NCBI GenBank assembly: GCA_006226495.1
Contig: SBGU01000041.1
Coordinates: 1-64,000 of the forward strand
DNA: 64,000 nt
Direction of reading: 5' to 3'
Source of the DNA: Alphaproteobacteria bacterium
GTDB taxonomy: Bacteria; Pseudomonadota; Alphaproteobacteria; Sphingomonadales; Kordiimonadaceae
A model generated the notes under the pieces. The model saw nothing but the letters and a program-made list of their open reading frames with translations. It was not told where the DNA came from and made no database searches. Below are positions 30,246-38,971 of the stretch, piece by piece. The translations under genes and the position numbers were made by a program. The stretch's first letter is position 1, and each line of letters starts with the position of its first letter.

Positions 30246-31628
30246 TTGAACCGACCGCAAAGACATCTGGCCCATGCCCTGTCCAGAACGGTGGCGCTTG
30301 TCCTGGCCGGGGGCCGTGGCAGCCGCCTTCATGACCTTGGCGCAAGCGCAGCCAAACCGGCCCTGCCGTTCGGCGGCACCTTCCGGCTGATCGACTTTCC
30401 CCTGTCCAACTGCATCAACAGCGGCATCCGCCGTATCGGCGTGGCCACCCAGTACCGCGCGCAGGGCCTGCTTCGCCACCTGCAACATGGCTGGGGTTTC
30501 CTGCATCCGGATCTGGATGAATTCATCGAAGCCTGGCCCGCACAGCAGCAACCCGGCGGCGACGGCTGGTACAAGGGCACTGCCGATGCTGTGTTCCAGA
30601 ACCTGCCAACCATCGAGGCCCACGGCGCCGAGCATGTCCTGGTACTGGCCGGCGACCATGTCTACAAGCAGGACTATGGCCGCATGCTGGCCGACCATAT
30701 CGAAAAAGGCGCGGATGTGACCGTTTCCTGTGTCGAGGTACCGGTGGCGGACGCCGGCGGTTTTGGCATTGTTGCGGTCGACGAGGCCAGTAACATCACT
30801 GCCTTCACCGAAAAACCCAAGGTACCGCCCGCCCTGCCCCACGACCCGCACCATGCGCTCGCGAGCATGGGTATCTATATTTTCAATGCCCGCTTCCTTG
30901 CGGAAATCCTGCATGTCGACCAGGCCAACACGCGCTCCAGCCGCGATTTCGGCCATGATATCCTGCCATCGCTTGTGGGCCGGGCCAGCCTTGTGGCGCA
31001 CTGTTTCAACAATAGCTGCGTGGGGGCGGCAGACGTGGCGCCTTACTGGCGCGATGTCGGTACCCTTGATTCCTATTGGCGCGCGAACCTGGACCTGACC
31101 GGCGACATGCCTGCCATCGACCTGTATGACCCCGCATGGCCCATCACCACCCGCCAGCACCCGCGCGCGGGTGCCCGGCTGAACATCGGTGCCGACGGGC
31201 TGATGCAGCATGTGGTCGCCGCCCCCGGTGTGCAGGTCTCGAATGCCACGGTGGTGGACAGCCTGTTGTCGACCGATGTGCGCATCGAAGCCGGTGCGCT
31301 GGTGAACGGGACCGTATTGTTGCCCGGGGCCGTGGTCGGCCAGGGCGCCCGTGTGCACCGCGCCATCGTCGCCGAAGGTGTCCATATACCCGACGGCATG
31401 GTGATCGGCGAAGACCAGGCCGAAGACAGCCGCTGGTTCACCCGAACTACTGCCGGCATCACGCTTGTCACTGCGCATGGCCTTGACCAGCGCGCAATCA
31501 GCCGTAAACTGTTGCATGCTAGGCCACACCGCATGCCCCCGGTTGACGTGACCAGCCGCGACAGCGCCCTTGCGCTGCCGGTATTGCCGTTTGTCAGGCC
31601 GTCCGCGCCCGCGACGACCCCAAATTGA
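30246..31628 (+). CDS. glgC: Glucose-1-phosphate adenylyltransferase
   Basis: A 460-residue enzyme making ADP-glucose for glycogen synthesis. It has the nucleotide motif LVLAGGRGSRL, the KPALPFGGTFRLIDFPLSNCINSG region, GTADAVFQN, AGDHVYKQDYG and the FTEKPK substrate-lysine motif, followed by a left-handed beta-helix domain. A TTG start is chosen because a GAGAGGGG site precedes it and the product then begins just before the catalytic domain as in relatives; an ATG 30 bases upstream is possible. A TTGACA element lies at 30186. Confidence 0.9.
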   Translation: MNRPQRHLAHALSRTVALVLAGGRGSRLHDLGASAAKPALPFGGTFRLIDFPLSNCINSGIRRIGVATQYRAQGLLRHLQHGWGFLHPDLDEFIEAWPAQQQPGGDGWYKGTADAVFQNLPTIEAHGAEHVLVLAGDHVYKQDYGRMLADHIEKGADVTVSCVEVPVADAGGFGIVAVDEASNITAFTEKPKVPPALPHDPHHALASMGIYIFNARFLAEILHVDQANTRSSRDFGHDILPSLVGRASLVAHCFNNSCVGAADVAPYWRDVGTLDSYWRANLDLTGDMPAIDLYDPAWPITTRQHPRAGARLNIGADGLMQHVVAAPGVQVSNATVVDSLLSTDVRIEAGALVNGTVLLPGAVVGQGARVHRAIVAEGVHIPDGMVIGEDQAEDSRWFTRTTAGITLVTAHGLDQRAISRKLLHARPHRMPPVDVTSRDSALALPVLPFVRPSAPATTPN

Positions 31629-31650
31629 TTTCACTCCGGGAGAATAGATC

Positions 31651-31977
31651 ATGACCACACCGCACCATGACCAGATCGCCAAACGCAGTTACATGATCTG
31701 GGAACAATCGGGCCGCCCCGCCGGCCTGGAACTGGACCACTGGCTGCAGGCAGAGCGCGAGCTTTGTGCCCTGTTCGACGGCCCGGCCAAAAGCCCGGTC
31801 GAAGGCGAAGCCAAGCCGAAGAAGCGCGCAGCCCCCAAAAAGGCGGCGCCGGCCAAGGCTGCTGCGACCAAAGCCGCCCCCAGGAAAGCCGCGGCCCCGA
31901 AGGCTGCCCCTAAAGCAGCCCCCAAAAAGGCCAAGGCGAGCGCTGGCAAAAGCAGCAAGACCACCAGCAAGGCCTGA
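31651..31977 (+). CDS. DUF2934 protein with Lys/Ala-rich histone-like tail
   Basis: A 108-residue protein. Residues 1-40 form a DUF2934 domain (HDQIAKRSYMIWEQSGRPAG with LDHWLQAERELCA), followed from about 50 by a low-complexity Lys-Ala-Pro tail of the histone H1 type (repeats like KAAPKAAPKKAKA). Such tails bind nucleic acid in other proteins. It lies between glgC and glgP, 22 and 27 bases from them, so it is probably co-transcribed. Its link with glycogen is unknown. Confidence 0.82.
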   Translation: MTTPHHDQIAKRSYMIWEQSGRPAGLELDHWLQAERELCALFDGPAKSPVEGEAKPKKRAAPKKAAPAKAAATKAAPRKAAAPKAAPKAAPKKAKASAGKSSKTTSKA

Positions 31978-32004
31978 GCGGCCAGTACCGGGATATTCGC
32001 TGCC

Positions 32005-34512
32005 ATGCCATCCGGATCGTTACCCCCGCTGCCAAAGCGGCTTGGGGTACTGAAGGCGCTCGCGCTCGACCTGTTCTGGACCTGGAGCCACACCGGTGAC
32101 ACGGTGTGGCGCCAACTGGATGCCGACGTGTGGGAACGCACGCGAAACCCCTGGTTTGTGCTGCAGAACCTTGGCGCCGCCCGGCTGAAGGCACTTGCAA
32201 AGGACACGGCGTTTCTCGCGGACCTGGACACCCTGGTCGAGGAACGCCGGCAATATCTGGAGCGTCCTTCCTGGTTCGCGGGGCTGTCGGACGACAGCCC
32301 CAAACCCGGGGGTATCGCCTATTTCAGCATGGAATTCGGCCTGGGCGAAGCGCTGCCCCTTTATGCCGGCGGGCTTGGCATCCTTGCCGGTGACTATCTG
32401 AAAGCCGCCAGCGACCTGGGCCTGCCGGTCACCGGCATCGGTCTTCTGTATCAGGAAGGCTATTTCCGGCAATATATCGACGGACGCGGACGCCAGCGCG
32501 AAACCTATCCCTATAATGAACCCGCCAGCCTGCCGATCGAGCCTGTGCTGGACGCCGACGGCAACCGCCTGAGCCTGTCGCTCGAACTGCCGGGCCGCAG
32601 CCTGATGCTCAGGGTCTGGCGGGCAACGGTCGGGCGTGTGAGCCTGTACCTGCTGGACAGCAACCATTTGATGAACAGCGCCGCCGACCGCGGTATCACC
32701 GCCAAACTGTATGGTGGCGGCAGCGAGGTGCGTTTCCTGCAGGAACTGGTGCTGGGGGTTGGCGGCTGGCGTGTGATCGAGGCGCTTGGGCTTGATATCG
32801 ACATCTGCCACCTGAACGAAGGCCATGCCGCCTTTGTGGTGCTGGCGCGCGCCCGCGCTGCCATGGAAAAACAGGGCCTGGGCTTCTGGGAAGCCCTGTG
32901 GGCAACCCGCGCCGGCAATATCTTCACGACCCACACGCCGGTAAGTGCCGGTTTCGACAGGTTTTCGCCCGGCAAACTACCGGTGCCGGCGCATTTTATC
33001 GGCGATTATCTGGAGCGCTACGGTGTGCAGCCCGAGCAGATTCTGGCCCTTGGCAGGCAAAGCGACGATCCCGACGAGCCTTTCAACATGAGCTCGCTTG
33101 CGCTCAGGGGCTCCGCACACATCAACGCCGTCAGTGCCCTGCACGAAAAAGTCAGCCAGCAACTGTTCGCGCCCCTCTATCCGCGCTGGCCCGTCCACGA
33201 GGTGCCGGTCGGACATGTGACCAACGGCATCCATACGCCAAGCTGGGATTCACGCGCGGCAGACAGGTTGTGGACCGACCATTGCGGGCGGGAACGCTGG
33301 CGCGACACCGGCACCGACCCGTCGGGCGCCATCGCCGGCCTGGGCGACACCTGCCTGTGGCATTTCAGGGCTGAACAGCGGGCCGAGCTGATAGGCCATG
33401 CCCGGGGGCGCCTTGCCCGGCAACTGGCCATCCGGTCGGTCGACACCGGCGACACCGATGTTGGCACAGTTCTGGACCCCAATGTGCTGACGGTCGGTTT
33501 TGCGCGGCGTTTCGCCACCTACAAACGCCCGAACCTCTTGTTAAAGGACCCCGAACGCCTGGTGCGGCTGCTCACGAACCCCGACAGGCCGATGCAGCTT
33601 ATCGTCGCCGGCAAGGCGCACCCGGACGACCGGGACGGCCAGGCGATGGTCAGCGAATGGCTGGCCTTCGTGAACCGCCCCGATGTGCGGCGCCATGCCG
33701 TGTTTCTGGAAGATTACGACATCAGCCTCGCGCAGGAACTGGTGGCCGGCGTCGACCTGTGGCTCAACACCCCGCGCCCGCCGATGGAAGCCTGCGGCAC
33801 CAGCGGCATGAAGGTGCTGGTGAACGGTGGCCTGAACCTTTCGGTACCCGACGGCTGGTGGGCCGAAGCGGGCCGCGCGGATGCCGGCTGGGTGCTGGGC
33901 GACGGCAGCGCGGGATCGGACGAGGCCGATGCCGCGGCCCTGTTCGACATGCTCGAGCAGGATGTGATCCCGACATTCTATGACCGCGACGAAAATGGCA
34001 TCCCCGCAGGCTGGACCGGGCGCATGCGCACCAGCATGGCGGAACTGGCGCCCGCATTCAGCGCCAGCCGCATGGTGCGCGACTATTATGACCGGCTGTA
34101 CCGCCCTGCGGTCGCAATGTATGCAGGCCGCACCGCAGACGCCGCGTCAAAAGCCAGGGCGCTCAACCGCTGGCAGGAGAAGCTGGCCGACCATTGGGGT
34201 CAGATCCATTTTGGCGATACGGATGTCGTCACCAACGAAAGCGGCCATCATTTCCGTACCCGGCTGTTTTTCGGCGAAATCGAACAGGATGCCGTGGCGG
34301 TACAGCTTTATGCCAGCCCGACAGACAGCCTGCCGCCCTTTGTGCAGGCGATGCAACCAGCCCCTGACCAGCCGGGCGACGGGCTTGGCTATGTCTATGG
34401 CCTGACCGCGCCGCTCGAACGGCCGGCAGAGGCCTATACGGTGCGGGTGGTCCCGCACCATGCCGACACCGCCATACCGGCCGAGATCCAGTTGATCCGC
34501 TGGCAGCACTGA
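32005..34512 (+). CDS. glgP: Alpha-glucan phosphorylase (GT35)
   Basis: An 835-residue phosphorylase releasing glucose-1-phosphate from alpha-1,4-glucans. The N-terminal DUF3417-type segment (ALDLFWTWSHTGDTVWRQLD) and the motifs YFSMEFGLGEALPLYAGGLGILAGD, HLNEGHAAF, FTTHTPVSAGFD and the PLP-lysine segment EACGTSGMKVLVNGG identify the shorter, bacterial alpha-glucan phosphorylase branch rather than the E. coli GlgP branch. It sits after glgC and the DUF2934 gene, so synthesis and breakdown genes share an operon. Confidence 0.92.
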   Translation: MPSGSLPPLPKRLGVLKALALDLFWTWSHTGDTVWRQLDADVWERTRNPWFVLQNLGAARLKALAKDTAFLADLDTLVEERRQYLERPSWFAGLSDDSPKPGGIAYFSMEFGLGEALPLYAGGLGILAGDYLKAASDLGLPVTGIGLLYQEGYFRQYIDGRGRQRETYPYNEPASLPIEPVLDADGNRLSLSLELPGRSLMLRVWRATVGRVSLYLLDSNHLMNSAADRGITAKLYGGGSEVRFLQELVLGVGGWRVIEALGLDIDICHLNEGHAAFVVLARARAAMEKQGLGFWEALWATRAGNIFTTHTPVSAGFDRFSPGKLPVPAHFIGDYLERYGVQPEQILALGRQSDDPDEPFNMSSLALRGSAHINAVSALHEKVSQQLFAPLYPRWPVHEVPVGHVTNGIHTPSWDSRAADRLWTDHCGRERWRDTGTDPSGAIAGLGDTCLWHFRAEQRAELIGHARGRLARQLAIRSVDTGDTDVGTVLDPNVLTVGFARRFATYKRPNLLLKDPERLVRLLTNPDRPMQLIVAGKAHPDDRDGQAMVSEWLAFVNRPDVRRHAVFLEDYDISLAQELVAGVDLWLNTPRPPMEACGTSGMKVLVNGGLNLSVPDGWWAEAGRADAGWVLGDGSAGSDEADAAALFDMLEQDVIPTFYDRDENGIPAGWTGRMRTSMAELAPAFSASRMVRDYYDRLYRPAVAMYAGRTADAASKARALNRWQEKLADHWGQIHFGDTDVVTNESGHHFRTRLFFGEIEQDAVAVQLYASPTDSLPPFVQAMQPAPDQPGDGLGYVYGLTAPLERPAEAYTVRVVPHHADTAIPAEIQLIRWQH

Positions 34513-34523
34513 CCGGCACCCGC

Positions 34524-35606
34524 CTAGCGGATGCCGGCCCGTTTCAGATGATCACGCGCGAGCTGGATACGCTTGCGCACCGTATCGGCCCTGAGGTTCA
34601 GCCGTTCTGCGATCTCGGGGTACGACAGCCCTTCGACGAACCGCATCATCAGGGGCACCCGAAGCTGGACCGACAGGCGGCCAAGTTCCTCGTCCAGCGC
34701 CCGCAACTGTTCACGCTCGAGCGCGATTTCCTCGGGTGTCTGCTGGGCGTCGGAGAACATGGTCGAGACAATGTCAGGGCCGGTTTCTTCATGCGGGTCG
34801 CGATATTCGGTGCGGCGCTGGCGGCGGTAATGGTCGATACAGACATTATGCACCAGCCGGCTGAGCCAGGCGCGTTCGTTGACAATACTGTCCGAATAAT
34901 TTTCGAACTTGCGCGACGCCCTGAGCATGGCGCTCGACAGTGCATCTTCCGCATCCGCCATATTGCCGGCCATCAGCCGGATGCATTGTTTGAGCAGGAA
35001 ATCCTGGTGCCCCGACCAGACCCGCCAGAATTCGGCGTGCGGATCGATCGCGGGCGCCTGCTCCGCCGGTCGCGGTACCGCCGGGGCTTCGGGCGGCTGG
35101 TAGCTGGTTGGCTGCTCGGGATAGAGCGGAAACCATTCCTGATAGGCCTGGCCTTCCCTGAGACCCTGCGGACGAATACTGTCCGCAATGATCTGCATCG
35201 GGTTGCCGGGCCCGGGTTCATACAGCTTTTCAAGCGCGCGTGTGATCGGATGATCGGCCCAGGCCGGCCGTTCGGCCACAGGCGGCTGCGAAGACTGCGA
35301 AGACTGTGGCGACGACGCGAAAGGCGCGCGGTCCGACGGTACATCCTGCCTCGCATCAGCCTGTTGGGGCGGCGCTGGCTCCGGCTCTGCAACCGGCGTC
35401 GGCCGAACAGACTGGTCGGCAAACAACTGATGCACGTTTTCCGGGGCTTCCACCTTGTCGGAGGCGCCAGATTGCCCTGGCCAGCCCTCCCCTACCCCCT
35501 GAAGTGTTTCTGAATCCCTACGATCCCGGCCTGCTACTTTTCCGGGTTTTTGCCGTCCCCATACGACACGCAAACTATTATCGAGAGAGTTTCGGCCGAT
35601 CCCCAT
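34524..35606 (-). CDS. ECF-type sigma factor with long proline-rich N-terminus, R-body locus
   Basis: A 360-residue protein. Residues 190-265 are sigma region 2 (DAEDALSSAMLRASRKFENY ... WLSRLVHNVCIDHYRRQ) and 300-357 are region 4 (GLSYPEIAERLNLRADTVRKRIQLA). The first 185 residues are unlike ECF factors: Pro/Gln/Ser/Glu-rich with a motif block ITRALEKLYEPGPGNPMQIIADSIRPQGL. The ATG is chosen for its GGAGGA site six bases upstream; an ATG 15 bases earlier lacks one. No anti-sigma gene is adjacent, so the N-terminus may be the control domain. It bears the same promoter as the reb genes, which implies autoregulation and control of the locus. Confidence 0.85.
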   Translation of the reverse strand: MGIGRNSLDNSLRVVWGRQKPGKVAGRDRRDSETLQGVGEGWPGQSGASDKVEAPENVHQLFADQSVRPTPVAEPEPAPPQQADARQDVPSDRAPFASSPQSSQSSQPPVAERPAWADHPITRALEKLYEPGPGNPMQIIADSIRPQGLREGQAYQEWFPLYPEQPTSYQPPEAPAVPRPAEQAPAIDPHAEFWRVWSGHQDFLLKQCIRLMAGNMADAEDALSSAMLRASRKFENYSDSIVNERAWLSRLVHNVCIDHYRRQRRTEYRDPHEETGPDIVSTMFSDAQQTPEEIALEREQLRALDEELGRLSVQLRVPLMMRFVEGLSYPEIAERLNLRADTVRKRIQLARDHLKRAGIR

Positions 35607-35657
35607 GCCATTTCCTCCCATTGGTGAGCGTTATCGCACTTTTTTTGTGCAATTTAC

Positions 35658-35683
35658 GACGCAGTACAGGGAGGCTTTGTGAA
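35658..35683 (-). promoter_or_regulatory. Reb-locus promoter, sigma factor gene
   Basis: TTCACA, 16 bases, CGTC on the minus strand, with CGTC 51 bases before the chosen sigma start. Confidence 0.75.
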
Positions 35684-35686
35684 CCA

Positions 35687-35711
35687 TTACGTGTAATAAC
35701 ACGATTATTAC
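35687..35711. promoter_or_regulatory. Overlapping inverted repeats next to the sigma promoter
   Basis: GTAATAA-CACGA-TTATTAC is a perfect 7-bp inverted repeat that overlaps ATTAC-GT-GTAAT and CGTGT-AATA-ACACG. It lies just upstream of the -35 element of the sigma gene, where an activator would bind. No such repeat was noticed at the other promoters of the locus. Confidence 0.55.
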
Positions 35712-35833
35712 GGATAGTATTATGAATGAATACACCAATCAGGGGTATTCGGCGCACAATTTTTCCTTGCTTCACACGGGTATATGATGCCGATGGCCGC
35801 TACCGGTGCCGCCATCTCCGGCACAAACAAAAC

Positions 35834-35860
35834 GGCACCCGCAGCGATGCCACGGGTGCC
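35834..35860 (-). terminator. Terminator at the end of the reb operon
   Basis: An 8-bp GGCACCCG/CGGGTGCC stem with an 11-base loop is followed on the minus strand by GTTTTGTTTGTG, after the last reb-like gene. Confidence 0.7.
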
Positions 35861-35901
35861 TTGCCTGGCCCGGCGTTCGGGGGCGCCGGATCAGTCGCCG
35901 A

Positions 35902-36474
35902 TCAACTGCCGGACGGGAATTCGCTGACGACCTTGCCTGCGGTTTCGCCAACCGCGCCAAAATTCTTCTGGGCCGAGGTCACGGCATCGGTTGCTGCCTT
36001 GATGATATCGGTATAGGGCGACGTGGTTTCCTTCGCGATCATGAGCTGCAGGCAAACGCCGGTGGCGGTTGATGCCATGGTCATGACGTTCCGCAGATAG
36101 TCGGTCGCGTCCTGCACCGAAAAAGCGGCGGCCTGGGCCACCTTCTGATAGGCGATCGCGGCACCTTCCCGACCGGAATAGCCGATCACCACCTGGTTGG
36201 TGGTATTCACGGCCTCGACGATCTGGGCATTGAGCGCCTTGGCAACCGGCGCAGGGGCCGGTGATGGTTCCGGCGCCGGTTCGGGCTCGGGCTCGGGCTC
36301 GGGCGATGGTGATGGTGATGGTTCCGGCGAGGGCGAGGGCGCAGGCGAAGGCTCAGGCGAAGGTGCGGGAGACGGCTCCGGCGAAGGCGCAGGCTCAGGC
36401 GAAGGCGCAGGTGTCGGCTCGGGTGTCGGTTCCGGCGTCGGCTCCGGTGTCGGCGTTTCTTCGTTGTCGCTCAT
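35902..36474 (-). CDS. RebB-family protein with Pro-rich N-terminus
   Basis: A 190-residue protein. Residues 1-78 are low complexity, made of Pro-Glu/Pro-Ser/Pro-Ala pairs; the rest aligns with the RebB (killing trait) pattern: [36 protein letters not shown] and a C-terminal segment. RebB proteins polymerise into the R-body ribbon. The Pro/Glu arm may project from the ribbon or cap it. It is the last gene of the operon begun at the 108-residue reb gene, 55 bases after the previous one. Confidence 0.75.
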   Translation of the reverse strand: MSDNEETPTPEPTPEPTPEPTPAPSPEPAPSPEPSPAPSPEPSPAPSPSPEPSPSPSPEPEPEPEPAPEPSPAPAPVAKALNAQIVEAVNTTNQVVIGYSGREGAAIAYQKVAQAAAFSVQDATDYLRNVMTMASTATGVCLQLMIAKETTSPYTDIIKAATDAVTSAQKNFGAVGETAGKVVSEFPSGS

Positions 36475-36529
36475 GATCTCAGTTCCTTTGCCGTTTTATC
36501 GGCCCACCGCTGAACCGAAGGGTTGGGGG

Positions 36530-36790
36530 CTATTTGTTGCCACCACCACCGCCCATGCCGCCGCCTGAGGCTTCCAGGATCATCCGGACCGCACTTGAGG
36601 TAACGGCATTGCCAATCTGTTGCAGGCCGCCCTGGGCCTGCATCGCATTCTGCATGGACAGGCTGATGGAATGGGCGACGGTCTGATACACAAGGCCCAT
36701 TGCCTGGGCCGGTGCCTCGGCCACCACCTTGACGTTGGTCTGGGTGACAGCGTCGGTAATCTGTGAGTTTACGGGTGTATTGTCTGCCAT
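36530..36790 (-). CDS. RebB-family protein, short form
   Basis: 86 residues: TPVNSQITDAVTQTNVKVVAEAPAQAM and YQTVAHSISLSMQNAMQAQ are the RebB core, followed by a Gly-rich end (GGGMGGGGGNK) in place of the longer C-terminus of its neighbours. It is probably an R-body structural or assembly subunit. Confidence 0.85.
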   Translation of the reverse strand: MADNTPVNSQITDAVTQTNVKVVAEAPAQAMGLVYQTVAHSISLSMQNAMQAQGGLQQIGNAVTSSAVRMILEASGGGMGGGGGNK

Positions 36791-36851
36791 GGTTTTACGC
36801 CTGTCTTGCGCCTGTCTTGGCTATTTCCGTTAACGCTGTTTACAGAGCTTA

Positions 36852-37178
36852 TCAAAGCTGCTTCAGGGCCTTCAGGGCCACAAGCAGTGTCAGGATCGTG
36901 CCGGCCGTATCACTTTGTGCGACCTTTGAGGTCGCCGTGGCGCCGGCCATGGAATTGACACTGTATATCTGGATCACGCCCTGGTTGGTGGCGGCCTGGG
37001 CCGCAATGGCCAACTGTTGCTGCGCCTGCACCGAATTCTGGTACATGATCCCGGTCGAATGGGCCATGCTCTGGTAAATGGCGTTTTGCGCCATCGCAGG
37101 CGCAAGGCCCAGAACCGTCAGGTTGCTTTGGGTCACAGCATCGGTGATCTGGCCGTTCACTGGTGTCGGTATCGCCAT
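36852..37178 (-). CDS. RebB-family R-body protein
   Basis: 108 residues with the full RebB pattern: N-terminal MAIPTPVNGQITDAVTQ, central YQSMAHSTGIMYQN and QQQLAIAAQAATNQGVIQ, and an alpha-helical C-terminus. The MAIP start is taken from its paralogues although the frame is open for ten more codons. It is the first gene of a three-gene reb unit and carries the shared promoter 80 bases upstream. Confidence 0.88.
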   Translation of the reverse strand: MAIPTPVNGQITDAVTQSNLTVLGLAPAMAQNAIYQSMAHSTGIMYQNSVQAQQQLAIAAQAATNQGVIQIYSVNSMAGATATSKVAQSDTAGTILTLLVALKALKQL

Positions 37179-37257
37179 AATACTGTATCGCCTTTCCCTG
37201 GACCCCACGGGTCATACAAACCGAAACCTTTGTTTTTTCTGCAACTCTATCGGTATG

Positions 37258-37282
37258 GACGCGCGTGGCGGCCATTTGTGAA
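37258..37282 (-). promoter_or_regulatory. Reb-locus promoter, reb operon end
   Basis: TTCACA, 15 bases, CGTC on the minus strand, upstream of the three-gene reb unit. Confidence 0.75.
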
Positions 37283-37290
37283 CCAGTTCG

Positions 37291-37524
37291 TCAGGCCGAT
37301 GCGCCAGCCTTGATGATCATGGTGCATACCGACGAGGTCGAAGCGTTGGCCACCTGCTGCATACCGCCCTGGGTGGACATGGCATTCTCAAGCGCCAGGC
37401 CCACCGCGTTCGAGTAGGACTGGTAGGCAAGCGCCGTGGCCTGCGCCGGACTTTCGCCCAGCACCTTGACGTTGGTCTGGGTCACGGCATCCGTGATCTG
37501 CGAATTGACTGTCGGTGTCGGCAT
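37291..37524 (-). CDS. RebB-family protein, short form
   Basis: 77 residues: TVNSQITDAVTQTNVKVLGESPAQATA and YQSYSNAVGLALENAMSTQGGMQQVANAS match RebB; the C-terminal third of the long paralogues is missing. It resembles the other short form (86 residues) most. It follows the next upstream reb gene by 16 bases. Confidence 0.85.
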   Translation of the reverse strand: MPTPTVNSQITDAVTQTNVKVLGESPAQATALAYQSYSNAVGLALENAMSTQGGMQQVANASTSSVCTMIIKAGASA

Positions 37525-37540
37525 GATCCGGTTCCTTCCC

Positions 37541-37870
37541 TCAACTGGTGGCCAGCGTATTGTCGAGCTGCGCCAGTTGTTTCTGGATTACGTCCGACAT
37601 CTTTTCGAGGACCTTGGCCAACTCGCCTTCCTTGTTGTTCGCCTTTGGCGCCACACTGCCCAGGAGGGTCATCACCCCTTCGGTCATGGCCGCGTTGGAC
37701 GACAGGGAAAGCTGGCTCTGGTTCGACACCATGTTGGCAAACAGCACCCCGGTGGCCTGCGACAGCGACAACTGCGACTGCATGACCCCGATCGCGGGGC
37801 CAGTGCCGAGCACGGTCAGGTTGGCTTGTGTCAGGCCATCGGTAATCTGGGAATTGACATCAATTGACAT
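37541..37870 (-). CDS. RebB-family protein, divergent C-terminus
   Basis: 109 residues: DVNSQITDGLTQANLTVLGTGPAIGV is RebB-like, then SLSQATGVLFANMVSNQSQLSLSSNAA and a charged helical end (EGELAKVLEKMSDVIQKQLAQ) not seen in other paralogues. The end could form a coiled coil for assembly control. It lies between the short reb gene and the 81-residue gene in one transcription unit. Confidence 0.8.
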   Translation of the reverse strand: MSIDVNSQITDGLTQANLTVLGTGPAIGVMQSQLSLSQATGVLFANMVSNQSQLSLSSNAAMTEGVMTLLGSVAPKANNKEGELAKVLEKMSDVIQKQLAQLDNTLATS

Positions 37871-37920
37871 GGCTGCGCCCCCTTATGCTTCCATTTATGC
37901 GGGTTGATCCGAGCACCGGT

Positions 37921-38166
37921 TTATTTGTCTGCCAGCCCGAAGATACGGGCCGCGCTCGTAAGGGCCGCGGCTAGGCCGGCGGCGGACTGACGCTGCTGGT
38001 CGCCCACCATGTTGGCGAACAGGACGCCATGCGCCTGCGTATGCGCAAAATAGGCCTGGTCGGTGGCAACCGCGGGCCCGTTGGCAAGGGTGGTCACATT
38101 GGCCTGGGTCACAGCGTCGGTGACCATCTGGTCGACCCCATCGACGGAATTATCGTAATCGTTCAT
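37921..38166 (-). CDS. RebB-family protein, short divergent form
   Basis: 81 residues: MVTDAVTQANVTTLANGPAVATDQAYFAHTQ and HGVLFANMVGDQQRQSAAGLAAAL follow the RebB spacing but with an acidic N-terminus (MNDYDNSVDGVD). The start with GGGAG eight bases upstream is chosen over a longer frame. It heads the unit of three genes and has the shared promoter 105 bases upstream. Confidence 0.75.
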   Translation of the reverse strand: MNDYDNSVDGVDQMVTDAVTQANVTTLANGPAVATDQAYFAHTQAHGVLFANMVGDQQRQSAAGLAAALTSAARIFGLADK

Positions 38167-38270
38167 CGACTTTCTCCCGGGAAACACTGCAGCCCTCCAT
38201 GTGATGCGCCTTGACCGGCACGGGCTTTCCCCACATTGGCCAACTGCTGATGCATGGCCTTCGGTTGCTT

Positions 38271-38296
38271 GACGCATGGCCCTGGCGGCTTGTGAA
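38271..38296 (-). promoter_or_regulatory. Reb-locus promoter, second reb unit
   Basis: TTCACA, 16 bases, CGTC on the minus strand before the 81-residue reb gene. Confidence 0.75.
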
Positions 38297-38412
38297 ACGA
38301 CAATTCAAAAAAATCTGCTGGCGGCCAGTTCTGGCCAAAAAGAAACCGGGCCCGGCCCAATGTCCCGCCCGCAAGGCACGAGGCATCGGCACCGGGCCCG
38401 GCCTTGCCGGAC

Positions 38413-38739
38413 CTAGAGGCCCCGGGTCGCCTTGAGCGCGGTCACGCTGGAGAGCATGTCGCTTGTGGTGCTGCTGTCGGCAATCTTGGAAGTGGCTGCG
38501 GCGCTTGCCATGGTATTGACCGTATAGATCTGGATCACACCTTCGTTGGTTGCCGTCTGTCCCGCGATCGCCAGTTGTTGTTGCGCCCCCACCGCATTTT
38601 CGAACATCAGGCCGGTGGAATGACCCAGCGATTGGTACATCGCGCCCATGCCCACTGCGGGCGAATTGCCGAGCACCGCCACATTCGCCTGCGCCACGGA
38701 ATCCGTGATCTGGCCGTTTACCGGTGTATTGTCTGCCAT
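38413..38739 (-). CDS. RebB-family R-body protein
   Basis: 108 residues with the complete RebB pattern (PVNGQITDSVAQANVAVLGNSPAVGMGAMYQSLGHSTGLM shortened). Its NSPAxGMGAxYQSLGHSTG version is shared with the paralogue at 40002, against DAPAMAMGAxYQSLAHSTG in three others, so two sub-types exist. AAGGAG ribosome site present. Confidence 0.88.
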   Translation of the reverse strand: MADNTPVNGQITDSVAQANVAVLGNSPAVGMGAMYQSLGHSTGLMFENAVGAQQQLAIAGQTATNEGVIQIYTVNTMASAAATSKIADSSTTSDMLSSVTALKATRGL

Positions 38740-38823
38740 GCTTTATCTCCTTAACACCACGGGGGGTGACATGTTTCTGCAATGCGGCACAGCCGGTCGC
38801 GGCCAGGACACGCATGCCTTAGG

Positions 38824-38849
38824 GACGGACCAGCCCCCCTGGCTGTGAA
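38824..38849 (-). promoter_or_regulatory. Reb-locus promoter
   Basis: TTCACA, 16 bases, CGTC on the minus strand before the reb gene ending at 38739. Confidence 0.75.
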
Positions 38850-38971
38850 GGAGAAAGCGCCCAAGGCGGAACAAAAAGATAAGCATAATCAATGACTTAA
38901 AACAAAGCACCCGCCGCCGCAAAAGCGGCGACGGGGTCGGTCCTGGAGCCCGCCGTGGGGTGGCTGGCTGG

